This document shows positions 25,321 through 34,660 of a stretch of DNA of 64,000 bases, one piece after another. Source of the DNA: Chitinophagaceae bacterium (lineage in GTDB: Bacteria > Bacteroidota > Bacteroidia > Chitinophagales > Chitinophagaceae); contig JAHBTL010000020.1 in the NCBI GenBank assembly GCA_019638615.1, positions 53,415 through 117,414 of the forward strand. Reading direction: 5' to 3'. Each line of letters starts with the position of its first letter. The first letter of the stretch is position 1. Below the pieces are notes generated by a model. That model made no database searches, was not told the origin of the DNA, and was given only the letters and a program-made list of their open reading frames with translations. Both the position numbers and the translations under genes were made by a program.

Positions 25321-25449
25321 ATGCAGTTAATAGCCCGGAAGAAATATTTAGAAACGCTTCGTGTTCTTAAAGACAAAAATCTCATTAAAGTTGCTACAGG
25401 TGTCAGGCGCTGCGGCAAATCAACCTTAACTCTTAATTGCAGCAGCTAA
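25321..25449 (+). pseudogene. Truncated AAA ATPase (DUF4143-type) remnant
   Basis: A 42-residue frame beginning MQLIARKKYLETLRVLKDKN and reaching TGVRRCGKSTL, a Walker A motif in the form seen in Bacteroidota ATP-binding proteins with a DUF4143 C-terminus (about 380 residues when intact). The frame ends at once after Walker A, so only the first tenth of the gene remains. Confidence 0.7.
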
Positions 25450-25566
25450 AGGTGGTTTGATAGCTGCTCCTGTAAGCCGCTACCGATGGACCTTCCATCA
25501 TCATCTACATAGCATTAAATAATAAAATCAAAGAACTAAGCTGAAATCATCATTTATTCGTGACAC

Positions 25567-27396
25567 TCAATACCCCGGGTTCTGGATAATATTCGGGTTC
25601 TGGTCAATCACCGATTGCGGAACAGGGTTTAAATACATTTTTTGTGTGAATACATGCGGGTGATTCAACGGAACAGGTGTATACACCCATTTGCCACTGT
25701 TATCATTGGGTGATGTATTGGTGATCATCATGCCATGCCTGTCCTTATTCAGCAGGTTCATCGCATCTTTCCAACGGATAAGATCATAGAACCTTTTGTC
25801 TTCAAAGCAAAATTCAATTCTTCTTTCCCTGCGGATGGCCGCACGCATCTGGTCTTTGTTCAACCCTGCCGGCAGATCAGGTAAGCCGGATCTCGCTCTT
25901 ATTTTATTAACAGCATTATATACCGAAGCATCCGGCCCCACTGCTTCATTCTGCGCTTCGGCGTATCCCAGCAGCACTTCTGCGTAGCGGTAATAAATAT
26001 AGTTCTGCCCGCTCTCATACCCGCCGGGCACTACGGTAGGGTCTAACCGCTTCTTGAAATAATAACCGGTGTTGCCCACATCATCAGAGCCAAAATCAAT
26101 CTGGTTATCCGAAGGATTTACTTTATCAATCCGCGTGTAAATCGTGTCTGCATGTTCCATCCAGTCCATTTCATAATGCGCTCCGTCGTAAACAATAAAA
26201 TCATAAAACCTTTGCTCACGCCCCACGTAAGGATCTTGAGGATCATAACCCGAAGCAGGGTCAGTGATCAGCTTCCCGTTTGCCATGCAGAACTGGTCAA
26301 CCAGTTCCTGCGTGGGATCATAATTTCCCCAGGTATAATATACCCCGTTAACATATACCGGGCCGCCATAAGTGCCGAAAGCCGATGCCATGTTATAGGT
26401 GCCGAACGGCGAGCTGCTTACTTCGGTAATATCAGGAACCACCTGCCTGTCCCAGATCACTTCCTGGTGGTATTCGTTATCTGCAAGCCATATATCAGCT
26501 ATATCGGGATACAGGTCATATTCCCCGCCATAGTTATCCATAAACTGTTTAAAAGTGGCGGCAGCAGCAGCCCATCTTTGTTCTTCATAATTTCCATAGC
26601 CGGCAACGCCATCAGGATTAGAGCCGACAGCCGGTACCGCATCATTAAAAGCAGGGCTTGCCGCGTACAGCTCTATCCATCCTTTCAGCATCAGCGCCGC
26701 GCCCAGAGTGGCCCTGCCTGCATTCGCATCGCCGTTATGATATTTTACGGCGAGGTAGCCGTTGTTTACTATCGAATCCAACTGCGTGGTCAGAAAGCTC
26801 ACCGTTTCTTCAAAGCTGTTTCGCTTGTTGTATATCTTCGATTCGTCGTCTGATTTTCTGTCCAATACATCGGTAATAATGGGAATGCCGCCAAGATGCA
26901 GCCACAGGTCGGTGTAGAAAAAAGCTCTTAAAAACCTGGCTTCATCTATGCGCTGATCCATCCATTCGGGTGAGAAATTATCTGCATGCTCCCTTAGTTT
27001 TTCAATAAATAAATTGCATCTCCTCGCCTTAGTATATACCGCATCCCAACTGGCATAGGTAGTGGCATTCGGGTCAAAGCCCCGGTTATCCATTGGCATT
27101 CCTTCTTCAACAGAAGGGCCTACGATGCCCTGCCTCCAGCTCCAGGACGGCCAATAAAAGCCGGCGTCATTATCATCCGTAAAATTATCCAGGTTTTCCG
27201 GATCGTTCCATTTATTGCACAGGCTGCCGTAAATATCGTTCAGGTAAATGTCTGCATTCCCTTCCGAAGCCCATTGCGTTTCATCGGTAAGCCTGGTTTT
27301 ATCGGTATTCTCCAGGAAATCTTTTTTGCAGGAGAAGGCGCTTACACATATCAATCCTATCAGAAGAGAACGGCAGCTTTTTTTTATATTAAGCAT
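25567..27396 (-). CDS. SusD/RagB family glycan-binding lipoprotein (susD2)
   Basis: A 609-residue surface lipoprotein with the acylation Cys at residue 23 (SAFSCKKDFLENT). SusD hallmarks near the end are YYRYAEVLLGYAEAQNEA, AVNKIRARSGLPDLPAGL, RRERRIEFCFEDKRFYDLIRW and the closing NPVPQSVIDQNPNIIQNPGY. It begins 28 bp after susC2. It is longer than susD1 and carries several Trp- and Asp-rich loops (GNYDPTQELVDQFCMANGK) that probably shape the glycan site. If R repeat copies A and C are operators, this pair would be co-regulated with the amino-sugar operon. Confidence 0.96.
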   Translation of the reverse strand: MLNIKKSCRSLLIGLICVSAFSCKKDFLENTDKTRLTDETQWASEGNADIYLNDIYGSLCNKWNDPENLDNFTDDNDAGFYWPSWSWRQGIVGPSVEEGMPMDNRGFDPNATTYASWDAVYTKARRCNLFIEKLREHADNFSPEWMDQRIDEARFLRAFFYTDLWLHLGGIPIITDVLDRKSDDESKIYNKRNSFEETVSFLTTQLDSIVNNGYLAVKYHNGDANAGRATLGAALMLKGWIELYAASPAFNDAVPAVGSNPDGVAGYGNYEEQRWAAAAATFKQFMDNYGGEYDLYPDIADIWLADNEYHQEVIWDRQVVPDITEVSSSPFGTYNMASAFGTYGGPVYVNGVYYTWGNYDPTQELVDQFCMANGKLITDPASGYDPQDPYVGREQRFYDFIVYDGAHYEMDWMEHADTIYTRIDKVNPSDNQIDFGSDDVGNTGYYFKKRLDPTVVPGGYESGQNYIYYRYAEVLLGYAEAQNEAVGPDASVYNAVNKIRARSGLPDLPAGLNKDQMRAAIRRERRIEFCFEDKRFYDLIRWKDAMNLLNKDRHGMMITNTSPNDNSGKWVYTPVPLNHPHVFTQKMYLNPVPQSVIDQNPNIIQNPGY

Positions 27397-27424
27397 AGTG
27401 CATTTGTTTATGTTGATGAGATGC

Positions 27425-30400
27425 TTAAAAAGTTACATTGAGGCCCACGGTAAAAACTTTTTGCGGCGGGTAATCCATCGCCCTGTCGGCATATTCCTGG
27501 TCAGGGTCTCGCCATATTTCCGGGTCAATCCATTTAAGCCTGCTTATAGTAAATATGTTTTGTCCTGACAAGTACAGGCGCACAGACTGGATGTTTATTT
27601 GTTTAGTAATTTTTGCAGGAAGCGTATACCCCAATACAGCAGTTTTCAGCCGCATGTACCCGATGCCCATCATCCAGAAATCCGAAAGCTGGTCGTTATT
27701 GGCATAAGGCGCCTGGTTTGCTCTCGGGTAACGGGCGTTTTGGTTAGCAGGCGTCCAGCGATCATTATAATACACGTAAGAGGAGTTGCTGTTGTTATTG
27801 GCAAAAGGAATGGTTTGATATCCTCTCATATCAAGGTTTGCCATGGCCGCCCCCTGGAAGAACAGGCTAAGGTCAAAGCCTTTCCAGGAAGCAGTGGGTG
27901 TAAAGCCATAAGTAATAAAAGGATAAATAGGATGACCGATAACGGTTTCGTCATATGCATCTATAACGCCATCCGGTTCACCATCAGGGCCGCCGATATC
28001 CGCATACCTGATGTCGCCGGGATGCAGCTCGCCAAACTGCTCAATCGTATATCCGTCATCGGCATCAATTATACCATCACTATTCTTATCGTCTGCGCTG
28101 CTGAACAGGCCAAGCGCATGATAGCCGAACTGCGTTCCTAATGGTCTTCCTGTTCTGCTCCTGTTTGGATTATTCAGCGTGGCAGGCGTTTCAAATACCT
28201 GTATCATTTTGTTACGGGCATAGCTGAAGTTGGCGCTGAGACCAATCCGAAGCCCGTTCCTAAACTGGTGCGAAGAGCTCAGTGTTAACTCAACGCCGTT
28301 ATTTTCCATAATGCCGGCGTTTTCATCAGCAAGGTCGAGCCCGTATTCTACCGGCACACTTACTGCCGGAGGCAGCAACATGCCTTTTCTTTTTTCATGA
28401 AAATAATCTGCTTCTATGTTGAGAAGTCCTTTCCATAGGTTAGCCTCAATGCCGATATCTGTTTTGGTAGCCACTTCCCAGGTAATGTTGGGGTTGGATT
28501 CCTGCGGAATAAATGAGCCCTGTACAAGCGTTCCATTGCCAAAAGCATAGGCGTTGCCATACAAATCATATGCATTCAGGTACTGGAAAGGAGACCCGGC
28601 AAGATTCCCTGATCTGCCCCACGAGCCCCTGATCTTTAAATAGTCAATAAAAGAAGATTTAAAAAAATTTTCCTGCGATACTACCCAACCCGCTGAAAAA
28701 GCAGGGAAATAAGCCCATCTTTTACCGGGCGCGAAATAATAATGTCCATCGTAGCGGCCCGAAGCCTCTAATAAATATGTATTGTTGAAGTCATACCCTA
28801 CCCGGTATACCAGCCCCATCTGGCTACCGGTGGAAGAAATACCGCCATTATCAAAATCATTACGGTCTGAACTTCCGAGGCTCAGCTCGTCTATATCCAC
28901 GGCAAACCGATTTCGCCTTGCCATAAAATCCTCGTAAGTATTATTTCGCGCTTCACCAACTACAAGCCCGGTTATGTGATGCCTGCCAAAAGTATTATCA
29001 TAGTTCAGGTAAAGCTGGTAGGTAAAGCTTTGCGACTTCATATATTCCTGGCTCAGCCAACTGTAGGTTTCCCCGGCATTATCGCCTGTGGAAACCTGCT
29101 TTGTATATTCATATGGGATTACCGTTGTATCCTGTGAATAAAAATAAGAGGGCGTATGCCAGCTTTTGGTAGTGCTGTAATAGGGGTCGTAGCTGAAGGT
29201 TCCCTTCAGGCTCAATCCTTTTACAAAAGGCAGTTGCTGCTCAATGGAAAGCGTGGTCAGCAGCGTATTCTTACTACCGCGTACATAGCCGGCATTGAGC
29301 ACTCCTGCCGGGGCGTTGCTTGCAAAGCTTCCCGGTAAACCGTTGCTATATGTGAGATTGGCAACCGGTATGAACTTGAACAGGCTGCGGAAAAAACCGC
29401 TCATGGATCCGCCGGGATCAATGGACTTTGTTTTTTCAATCGCGCCGATCAGCGAAGCCGTAACGGTAGTGGTAGCAGTAGCTTTTGCCTCTATGTTTAT
29501 ATTGTAATTGTACCTGCGGAAATTTACAGGAGCCAGCATACCGTCCTGGTCAATATAACCGGCGCCGAGATAATATTTAATTCTTTCCCCGCCGCCGCTT
29601 AAGCGCAGGTTGTAGTTTTGAAGGGGAGTCCGCATATTCATCAGGTCCCTGATATCACTGTCAGGATATTTATCAGGATCCTGCGCATGCAGCCTGTCAT
29701 AATTATTGATAAAGTCATCGGCAAAAGGCAACTGGCTGCCTCCGGGGTTTTCATTCAGGTATGCTTCATTGCGCAGCCGCATGTAATCGGCGGCATTCAG
29801 CATTTTGGGGATATAAGTAGGCGTTTGAAAACCGTAATAACCGTTAAAAGATAAGGTGGGTGCACCGGTCTGTCCTTTTTTTGTTGTAATTAAAATTACA
29901 CCGTTGGCGCCTCCCAGTCCATATGGCGCTACCGCGGCGGCATCTTTTAAAATGCTGATATTGGCAATGTCGTTGGGGTCTATCTCGTTGATGTTGTCCC
30001 TGATGATGCCGTCAATAACTACTAAAGGGGAACTGTTTCCTGTTGTGCCGATCCCCCGGATATAAATCTGAGGTGCATCAGCTCCCGGCTGCGCACCTGT
30101 TGGCCGCATGCTTATACCCGCCACGTTGCCCGCCAGTGTATTGGAGATATTCGCTACGGGTGACTTTTTTAAAACATCTCCTTTTACGGCAGACACAGCG
30201 CCGGTAACAGCCAGTTTTTTCTGGGTGCCGTAGCCCACCACTACTACCTGGCTCAACGAACCATCTTCCTCATTCATGGTAATATCAATGTTGCTGCGCC
30301 CGTTTGCTGCTATTTCCTGCTGTATGTACCCGACAAAAGAAATTACCAGTGTATCAATGCTGCGTGCAGCAATAGAATAATTACCCCGTTCATCAGTAGT

Positions 30401-30646
30401 AGCCCCGGCATTTGTTCCTTTAATATTAATGCTTGCGCCTGCCAGTGGCGACCCGCCTGCATTCGTAATTTTGCCTTTTATATTTGTTTGGGCAGAAAGC
30501 GCAGCGGATACGGCAAGCAGCAGGGCGATGATCATTCCAACCTGTGTAGATTTTTTAACAGCAGCATTTTTAATCAACGAAAGGTCATTGAACCGGCGCC
30601 TGAAAAAGCCTGGCAGCTTACCGGGGATCAAAACGGGTTTCATCAT
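27425..30646 (-). CDS. SusC/RagA family TonB-dependent transporter (susC2)
   Basis: A 1073-residue outer-membrane transporter. The N-terminus is extended (MMKPVLIPGKLPGFFRRRFN, 1-20), with the hydrophobic signal at about 36-52 ending SAQT. A carboxypeptidase-regulatory-like domain (55-125) follows, then SQVVVVGYGTQKKLAVTGAV and the plug ending ITTKKGQTG. The C-terminus is VGLNVTF. There is no STN domain. It shares a close layout with susC1 (for example MRLKTAVLGYTLPAK near the C-terminus), so the two are paralogues. Its first codons and upstream 200 bp are duplicated at 33243-33535. Confidence 0.97.
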   Translation of the reverse strand: MMKPVLIPGKLPGFFRRRFNDLSLIKNAAVKKSTQVGMIIALLLAVSAALSAQTNIKGKITNAGGSPLAGASINIKGTNAGATTDERGNYSIAARSIDTLVISFVGYIQQEIAANGRSNIDITMNEEDGSLSQVVVVGYGTQKKLAVTGAVSAVKGDVLKKSPVANISNTLAGNVAGISMRPTGAQPGADAPQIYIRGIGTTGNSSPLVVIDGIIRDNINEIDPNDIANISILKDAAAVAPYGLGGANGVILITTKKGQTGAPTLSFNGYYGFQTPTYIPKMLNAADYMRLRNEAYLNENPGGSQLPFADDFINNYDRLHAQDPDKYPDSDIRDLMNMRTPLQNYNLRLSGGGERIKYYLGAGYIDQDGMLAPVNFRRYNYNINIEAKATATTTVTASLIGAIEKTKSIDPGGSMSGFFRSLFKFIPVANLTYSNGLPGSFASNAPAGVLNAGYVRGSKNTLLTTLSIEQQLPFVKGLSLKGTFSYDPYYSTTKSWHTPSYFYSQDTTVIPYEYTKQVSTGDNAGETYSWLSQEYMKSQSFTYQLYLNYDNTFGRHHITGLVVGEARNNTYEDFMARRNRFAVDIDELSLGSSDRNDFDNGGISSTGSQMGLVYRVGYDFNNTYLLEASGRYDGHYYFAPGKRWAYFPAFSAGWVVSQENFFKSSFIDYLKIRGSWGRSGNLAGSPFQYLNAYDLYGNAYAFGNGTLVQGSFIPQESNPNITWEVATKTDIGIEANLWKGLLNIEADYFHEKRKGMLLPPAVSVPVEYGLDLADENAGIMENNGVELTLSSSHQFRNGLRIGLSANFSYARNKMIQVFETPATLNNPNRSRTGRPLGTQFGYHALGLFSSADDKNSDGIIDADDGYTIEQFGELHPGDIRYADIGGPDGEPDGVIDAYDETVIGHPIYPFITYGFTPTASWKGFDLSLFFQGAAMANLDMRGYQTIPFANNNSNSSYVYYNDRWTPANQNARYPRANQAPYANNDQLSDFWMMGIGYMRLKTAVLGYTLPAKITKQINIQSVRLYLSGQNIFTISRLKWIDPEIWRDPDQEYADRAMDYPPQKVFTVGLNVTF

Positions 30647-30853
30647 TTTACTGTTTTTATATTGTGAAACTGGCGCGGGAAGCGGGCGTATGCCTGGCCT
30701 TAAAATAAATGATCACCTTATCGAAAGATTGAATATCTTTTGTTGAAATTATTCGCCCTCTTCCGTCATTGCTTCATAAAATTAAAATGCTGCTGAAACC
30801 CGCTATTCGCATTTTGCGTTTATAAACACTTAAAATGCGTCAATTTTGGAAAG
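30561..30853 (-). repeat. susC2 5' region duplication, original copy
   Basis: These 293 bp cover the first ~28 codons of susC2, its leader and R repeat copy C (30768-30853). They match 33243-33535 without gaps and with only a handful of substitutions. Confidence 0.9.
30768..30853 (-). repeat. Palindromic R repeat, copy C (upstream of susC2)
   Basis: It carries the CGCATTTT...GTTTATAAAC...AAAATGCG palindrome, about 120-205 bp upstream of the susC2 start, and differs from copy A at only a few positions. In the susC direction TTGAC and TATAAA overlap the palindrome in a promoter-like arrangement. Confidence 0.75.
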
Positions 30854-31021
30854 GGGGAGAATCACACAGCTTACCATTAATTTCTAATACTCTTCGGTAT
30901 CCCGCTATCACAAAGAGCGAGCTCAATATGTTTTTAATCATTATTCTCATAGTTACAATGGCAATGCTGTTTAATGAAGCTATATTTGATATTCAATGGT
31001 ACACTTATTGAATAAACACAT

Positions 31022-32689
31022 ATGAAAAAAGTCAGGCTGCTAATGCTATATCTGTTGATCGGCGTTTGTGCAAATAGCCAGGGCAATATTCAACAAGCTG
31101 CCTTGTTTTGCAAAATATGGGGATTTTTGAAATACTATCATCCCAAAGTTGCGCAGGGAAATATCGATTGGGATAAAGAATTTCTAAACAGAATATCTGC
31201 TGTGTCTGGTTTAACAAATAGAGAAGAAATTAGTGATTATTATCTAAACTGGATTAAAAGTCTTGGTGTAATAAAGAAGCTGAAAAATGTGCAAGATTCA
31301 ATGCCAGATATTTTTAAGAAGAATCATGACCTGCATTGGGTAAATGATTCAGTTGTTTTTAACAAACCTTTAAGGGATACACTGAATTACATTTTTGAAA
31401 ATAGAAATCAGGGAAAAAATTATTACGCCCCGGTAAAAAAAATAGTAATCTTTAAAGCAGCAAGTCCTAATTATTCATCAGAGCTGCCTTATAAAGATTC
31501 TATCTTTCCATCTAAAGAAATGCGGTTACTCACGCTTAGCCGTTACTGGAATATCATCAACTATTTCTATCCCTATAAATATACAATTGAAAAGAATTGG
31601 GACTCGGTTTTAGCTGACATGATACCAAGGTTTCAAAATGTGCAGGATACCCTTTCATATCAATTACTGATTTTGGAGATGGCAGCATCCATTAACGACA
31701 GCCATTCCTTCATTACGTATACGCCTCAAACATTTAAATATTTTGGAGAGAAGTTTCCAGTTTTCAAATATACAATTATCGAAAATCAGGCTATAGTAAC
31801 AGGATTTTATAATGATATGCTAAAACAAAAAGATAGTGTACAATATGGAGATATAATATTGAAAATAGATGGGCGTCCGTTAAGCGATATCATCCTTGAA
31901 AAAGGGAAATATTTTGGCGCTTCAAATTACGATTGCAAGCTCAGGGATATGACGATTATATTACTAAATGGAAATGCAGATTCGGCAATAGTGACGGTTG
32001 AACGTGATGGCGTAATTAAAGAACAAATAATACACAGATATCAATTTCAATATCTCGCGGAAGGGTATTATAAAAAAGACACTGGCGCATCATGGAAAAA
32101 AATAGATGATGATATTGGGTTTGTAAACCTTGGCTCCTTGAATTCCAAAGATGTATCGAAAGCTATGAAAGCACTTTGGCATACTAAAGCAATTATATTT
32201 GATGTAAGAAACTACCCTCAGGGTATTTATCACAAGCTTTCTAAATATTTAAATGCTGAAAAAAAGCATTTCGCAAGTGTTACTCAGCCTTTGATTAATT
32301 TTCCGGGGATGTATGTCCGGTTTAAAAAGTTATATACGGGCAAAAATAATACCCGGCACTACAAGGGTAAAATAGTCTTGTTGATTGATGAGCACACTCA
32401 AAGTATGGCTGAGCTTACTGTAATGGCGCTACAGACCGCACCAAGTGTTATAACTATTGGTAATCATACTGCAGGCGCAGATGGTGATCGCCGCGAGGTA
32501 ATATTACCAGGAGGTTATGTTGTAAGCATGAGTTCTCTCGGGTTTTACTATCCTGATGGCAGAGAAACACAAAGGGTTGGTATACTACCTGATATTTTGG
32601 TTAAACCTACAATTGGCGGTGTACGTCAAAAGAGAGACGAAGTACTTGAAAAAGCTATTGAAGTTATAAAGAAAGGCTTACGCTATTAG
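31022..32689 (+). CDS. Secreted S41 family (tail-specific) peptidase
   Basis: A 555-residue exported serine protease of the C-terminal-processing type. The signal peptide covers 1-20 (LLIGVCANSQ). The central part (about 170-330) contains a PDZ-like segment (QKDSVQYGDIILKIDGRPLSDI). The catalytic core shows DIGFVNLGSLNS, AIIFDVRNYP and IDEHTQSMAELTVMALQ, with the nucleophile Ser461, then NHTAGADGDRREVILPGG. It sits between the two copies of the susC2 promoter region, so it appears to be a later arrival. Its target is unknown. Confidence 0.9.
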   Translation: MKKVRLLMLYLLIGVCANSQGNIQQAALFCKIWGFLKYYHPKVAQGNIDWDKEFLNRISAVSGLTNREEISDYYLNWIKSLGVIKKLKNVQDSMPDIFKKNHDLHWVNDSVVFNKPLRDTLNYIFENRNQGKNYYAPVKKIVIFKAASPNYSSELPYKDSIFPSKEMRLLTLSRYWNIINYFYPYKYTIEKNWDSVLADMIPRFQNVQDTLSYQLLILEMAASINDSHSFITYTPQTFKYFGEKFPVFKYTIIENQAIVTGFYNDMLKQKDSVQYGDIILKIDGRPLSDIILEKGKYFGASNYDCKLRDMTIILLNGNADSAIVTVERDGVIKEQIIHRYQFQYLAEGYYKKDTGASWKKIDDDIGFVNLGSLNSKDVSKAMKALWHTKAIIFDVRNYPQGIYHKLSKYLNAEKKHFASVTQPLINFPGMYVRFKKLYTGKNNTRHYKGKIVLLIDEHTQSMAELTVMALQTAPSVITIGNHTAGADGDRREVILPGGYVVSMSSLGFYYPDGRETQRVGILPDILVKPTIGGVRQKRDEVLEKAIEVIKKGLRY

Positions 32690-32717
32690 TATATTGTAAG
32701 CCAAAACTGAAATTTCG

Positions 32718-32888
32718 TTATAAATCCTGCAACTTTTCCACCACATGTTCAGGAAGAATATATTCATCTTCTAATTCAATACTCTGAAAATCCCTGAATT
32801 CTTTTTTTGCTCCTTCTGCTCTAAGCATAAATACCTTTTGCTTCTCCGTAATCTCCCTGTGCAAAGCTTGCACACAAGCAAGGGACAC
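32718..32888 (-). pseudogene. Fragment of an unidentified gene
   Basis: A minus-strand frame of 56 codons (GTG start at 32888) reads REITEKQKVFMLRAEGAK then KEFRDFQSIELEDEYILP and ends EHVVEKLQDL. The composition is protein-like and charged, but I do not recognise a family and the start is unsupported. It is likely the C-terminal relic of a gene damaged when the surrounding segment was inserted. Confidence 0.35.
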
Positions 32889-33028
32889 TGTGGGTGAATT
32901 TTATTACCTTTCCTCTATCAAATTTATACTGACAGTATCTTGTTCTTATATTTTTAACGCATCCTTACTTCTTTTATACAGAATTGTACATTTACAATAG
33001 TACAAACAAATATGAGCAATACTATAAA

Positions 33029-33262
33029 ATGAAAGAAGAACCGGTGCAATCTTGCACAGCGCAATTAATTGATTATTTTAATGATCTTATTTCCTTAGAT
33101 GATGAGGAAAAAGCATTGGTATTAAAATATTTCAAGCCCCGATCTTATCGCAAAAAGCTGTATATACTTTAGAAGGGTGATACCTGCACGCAATTTAATT
33201 TTGTCGTTAGCGGATGCCTGCGGATGTACAAAGCAGATGAAAGCAGTATTTTTAATCAGTGA
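33029..33262 (+). pseudogene. Crp/Fnr-type regulator, N-terminal remnant
   Basis: The frame starts MKEEPVQSCTAQLIDYFNDL, continues ALVLKYFKPRSYRKKLYIL, meets TAG at 33170-33172 (one change from CAG, Gln), then resumes KGDTCTQFNFVVSGCLRMYK. This is the cyclic-nucleotide-binding-fold start of Bacteroidota Crp-like regulators (LxxGDxCxxFxFVxSGCLRMY). Homology stops at 33243, exactly where the duplicated susC2 segment begins, so the rest of the gene was removed by that rearrangement. Confidence 0.78.
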
Positions 33263-33328
33263 AAGATCATTGAACCGGCGCCTGAAAAAGCCTGGCAGCT
33301 TACCGGGGATCAAAACGGGTTTCATCAT
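33243..33328 (-). pseudogene. susC2 N-terminal fragment
   Basis: The minus-strand frame from 33328 encodes MMKPVLIPGKLPGFFRRR and then FNDLSLIKNTA, identical to the start of susC2 apart from the last positions, then runs out of homology into the Crp remnant. It is a by-product of the duplication. Confidence 0.85.
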
Positions 33329-33449
33329 TTTACTGTTTTTATATTGTGAAACTGGCGCGGGAAGCGGGCATATGCCTGGCCTTAAAATAAATGATCACCT
33401 TATCGAAAGATTGAATATCTTTTGTTGAAATTATTCGCCCTCTTCCGTC

Positions 33450-33535
33450 ATTGCTTCATAAAATTAAAATGCTGCTGAAACCCGCTATTCGCATTTTGCG
33501 TTTATAAACACTTAAAATGCGTCAATTTTGGAAAA
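33450..33535 (-). repeat. Palindromic R repeat, copy D
   Basis: Identical to copy C over nearly its whole length, with the same nested palindrome. It no longer faces an intact operon. Confidence 0.75.
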
Positions 33536-33760
33536 GGGAGGCACACCTGCAAAACATAGAATATACAGATGCATTCTTAATAATAAGAGCAATGCTGTAA
33601 TTATAAAGCCTCGTAGAAGCAACATTTTAAAAGTTTGCAGGTCAGGATTATATATTTGTAAATTGAAGAAGGCAATTATTCATCCCTCAATAATAGCACC
33701 GCTGTGCGGCATAATCAGAAGGTGTATATATAATGCGGTCAACTACCTGAATATATTTTT

Positions 33761-33768
33761 TATATTTG
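33761..33768 (+). promoter_or_regulatory. -7 box 4 nt before the DinD-like start codon
   Basis: TATATTTG, then TTAC, then the ATG at 33773: the leaderless layout again. Confidence 0.55.
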
Positions 33769-33772
33769 TTAC

Positions 33773-34612
33773 ATGAAAAACATCAAACTTTTTGAAAGCA
33801 AGACGGTCCGCACCCACTGGGATGAGGAGAAAGGACTGTGGTTCTTTTCGGTAATAGACGTAATTGAAATCTTAACAGAAAGCCCACGTCCGAGAAAGTA
33901 TTGGAATGCTTTGAAGACCAAGCTGAAAGCAGAGGGAAGTGAGTTGTCCCAAAAATTGGGACAACTGAAAATGGAAGCGACTGATGGCAAATTTTATTTA
34001 ACAGATGTTGCCGATACCGAAACACTACTTCGCATCATCCAATCCATTCCCTCCCCTAAAGCAGAGCCGTTTAAGCAATGGCTGGCAAAGGTAGGTTACG
34101 AACGTATGCAGGAAATAGCAGACCCCGAACAAAGCCTTGACAGGGCAAGGGAGAACTGGCAGAAACTGGGCAGGAGTGAAAAGTGGATACAACAGCGAAT
34201 GAGCGGGCAGGAGACCCGGAACAAACTCACTGACTACTGGAAACAAAGCGGGGTGGAAAAATCGGATGAATTTGCTTTTCTCACCAATATTATTCACCAG
34301 GAATGGGCAGATGTGAGTGTAAAGCAGCACAAAAACCTGAAAGGATTAAAAACACAAAACCTCCGCGACCATATGAGCGAAGCCGAATTGATCTTTACTG
34401 CATTGGCAGAGCTCTCTACACGTCAAATTGCCGAAGTTGAAGAAGCAAAAGGCATTCAGCAGAATGCCGTTGCAGGAAAGAAAGGCGGGAAGATAGCCAA
34501 AGATGCAAGGCTCGCATTAGAGAAGAAAATAGGCAGGAAAGTGATCACATCCGAAAACTTTTTGCCACCCACACCCAAAAATAAAGAACTGAAAAATGGC
34601 AAAAACAAATAG
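33773..34612 (+). CDS. DinD/BRO family protein
   Basis: A 279-residue protein with a BRO-N/DinD-like start: KTVRTHWDEEKGLWFFSVIDVIEILTESPRPRKYWNALKTKLK, then LSQKLGQLKMEATDGKFYLTDVADTETLLRIIQSIPSPKAEPFKQWLAKVGYERM. The second half (SGQETRNKLTDYWKQSGV, NLRDHMSEAELIFTALAELSTRQIAE) matches DinD, an E. coli SOS-induced protein that inhibits RecA activities, and its Bacteroidota relatives. The C-terminus is Lys-rich. It stands alone between the susC2 duplication and the XylR-like gene. Confidence 0.87.
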   Translation: MKNIKLFESKTVRTHWDEEKGLWFFSVIDVIEILTESPRPRKYWNALKTKLKAEGSELSQKLGQLKMEATDGKFYLTDVADTETLLRIIQSIPSPKAEPFKQWLAKVGYERMQEIADPEQSLDRARENWQKLGRSEKWIQQRMSGQETRNKLTDYWKQSGVEKSDEFAFLTNIIHQEWADVSVKQHKNLKGLKTQNLRDHMSEAELIFTALAELSTRQIAEVEEAKGIQQNAVAGKKGGKIAKDARLALEKKIGRKVITSENFLPPTPKNKELKNGKNK

Positions 34613-34660
34613 TTTTTACCCAGCTTAAATTAGTGATGTGCGCATTAACAACCGCCTGTT

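Larger units (their letters stand above)
33243..33535 (-). repeat. susC2 5' region duplication, second copy
   Basis: Same 293 bp as 30561-30853, including R repeat copy D. The pair is in direct orientation, 2.4 kb apart, bracketing the S41 peptidase and the Crp remnant. Bases 33536-33760 that follow hold no gene I can support. Confidence 0.9.
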
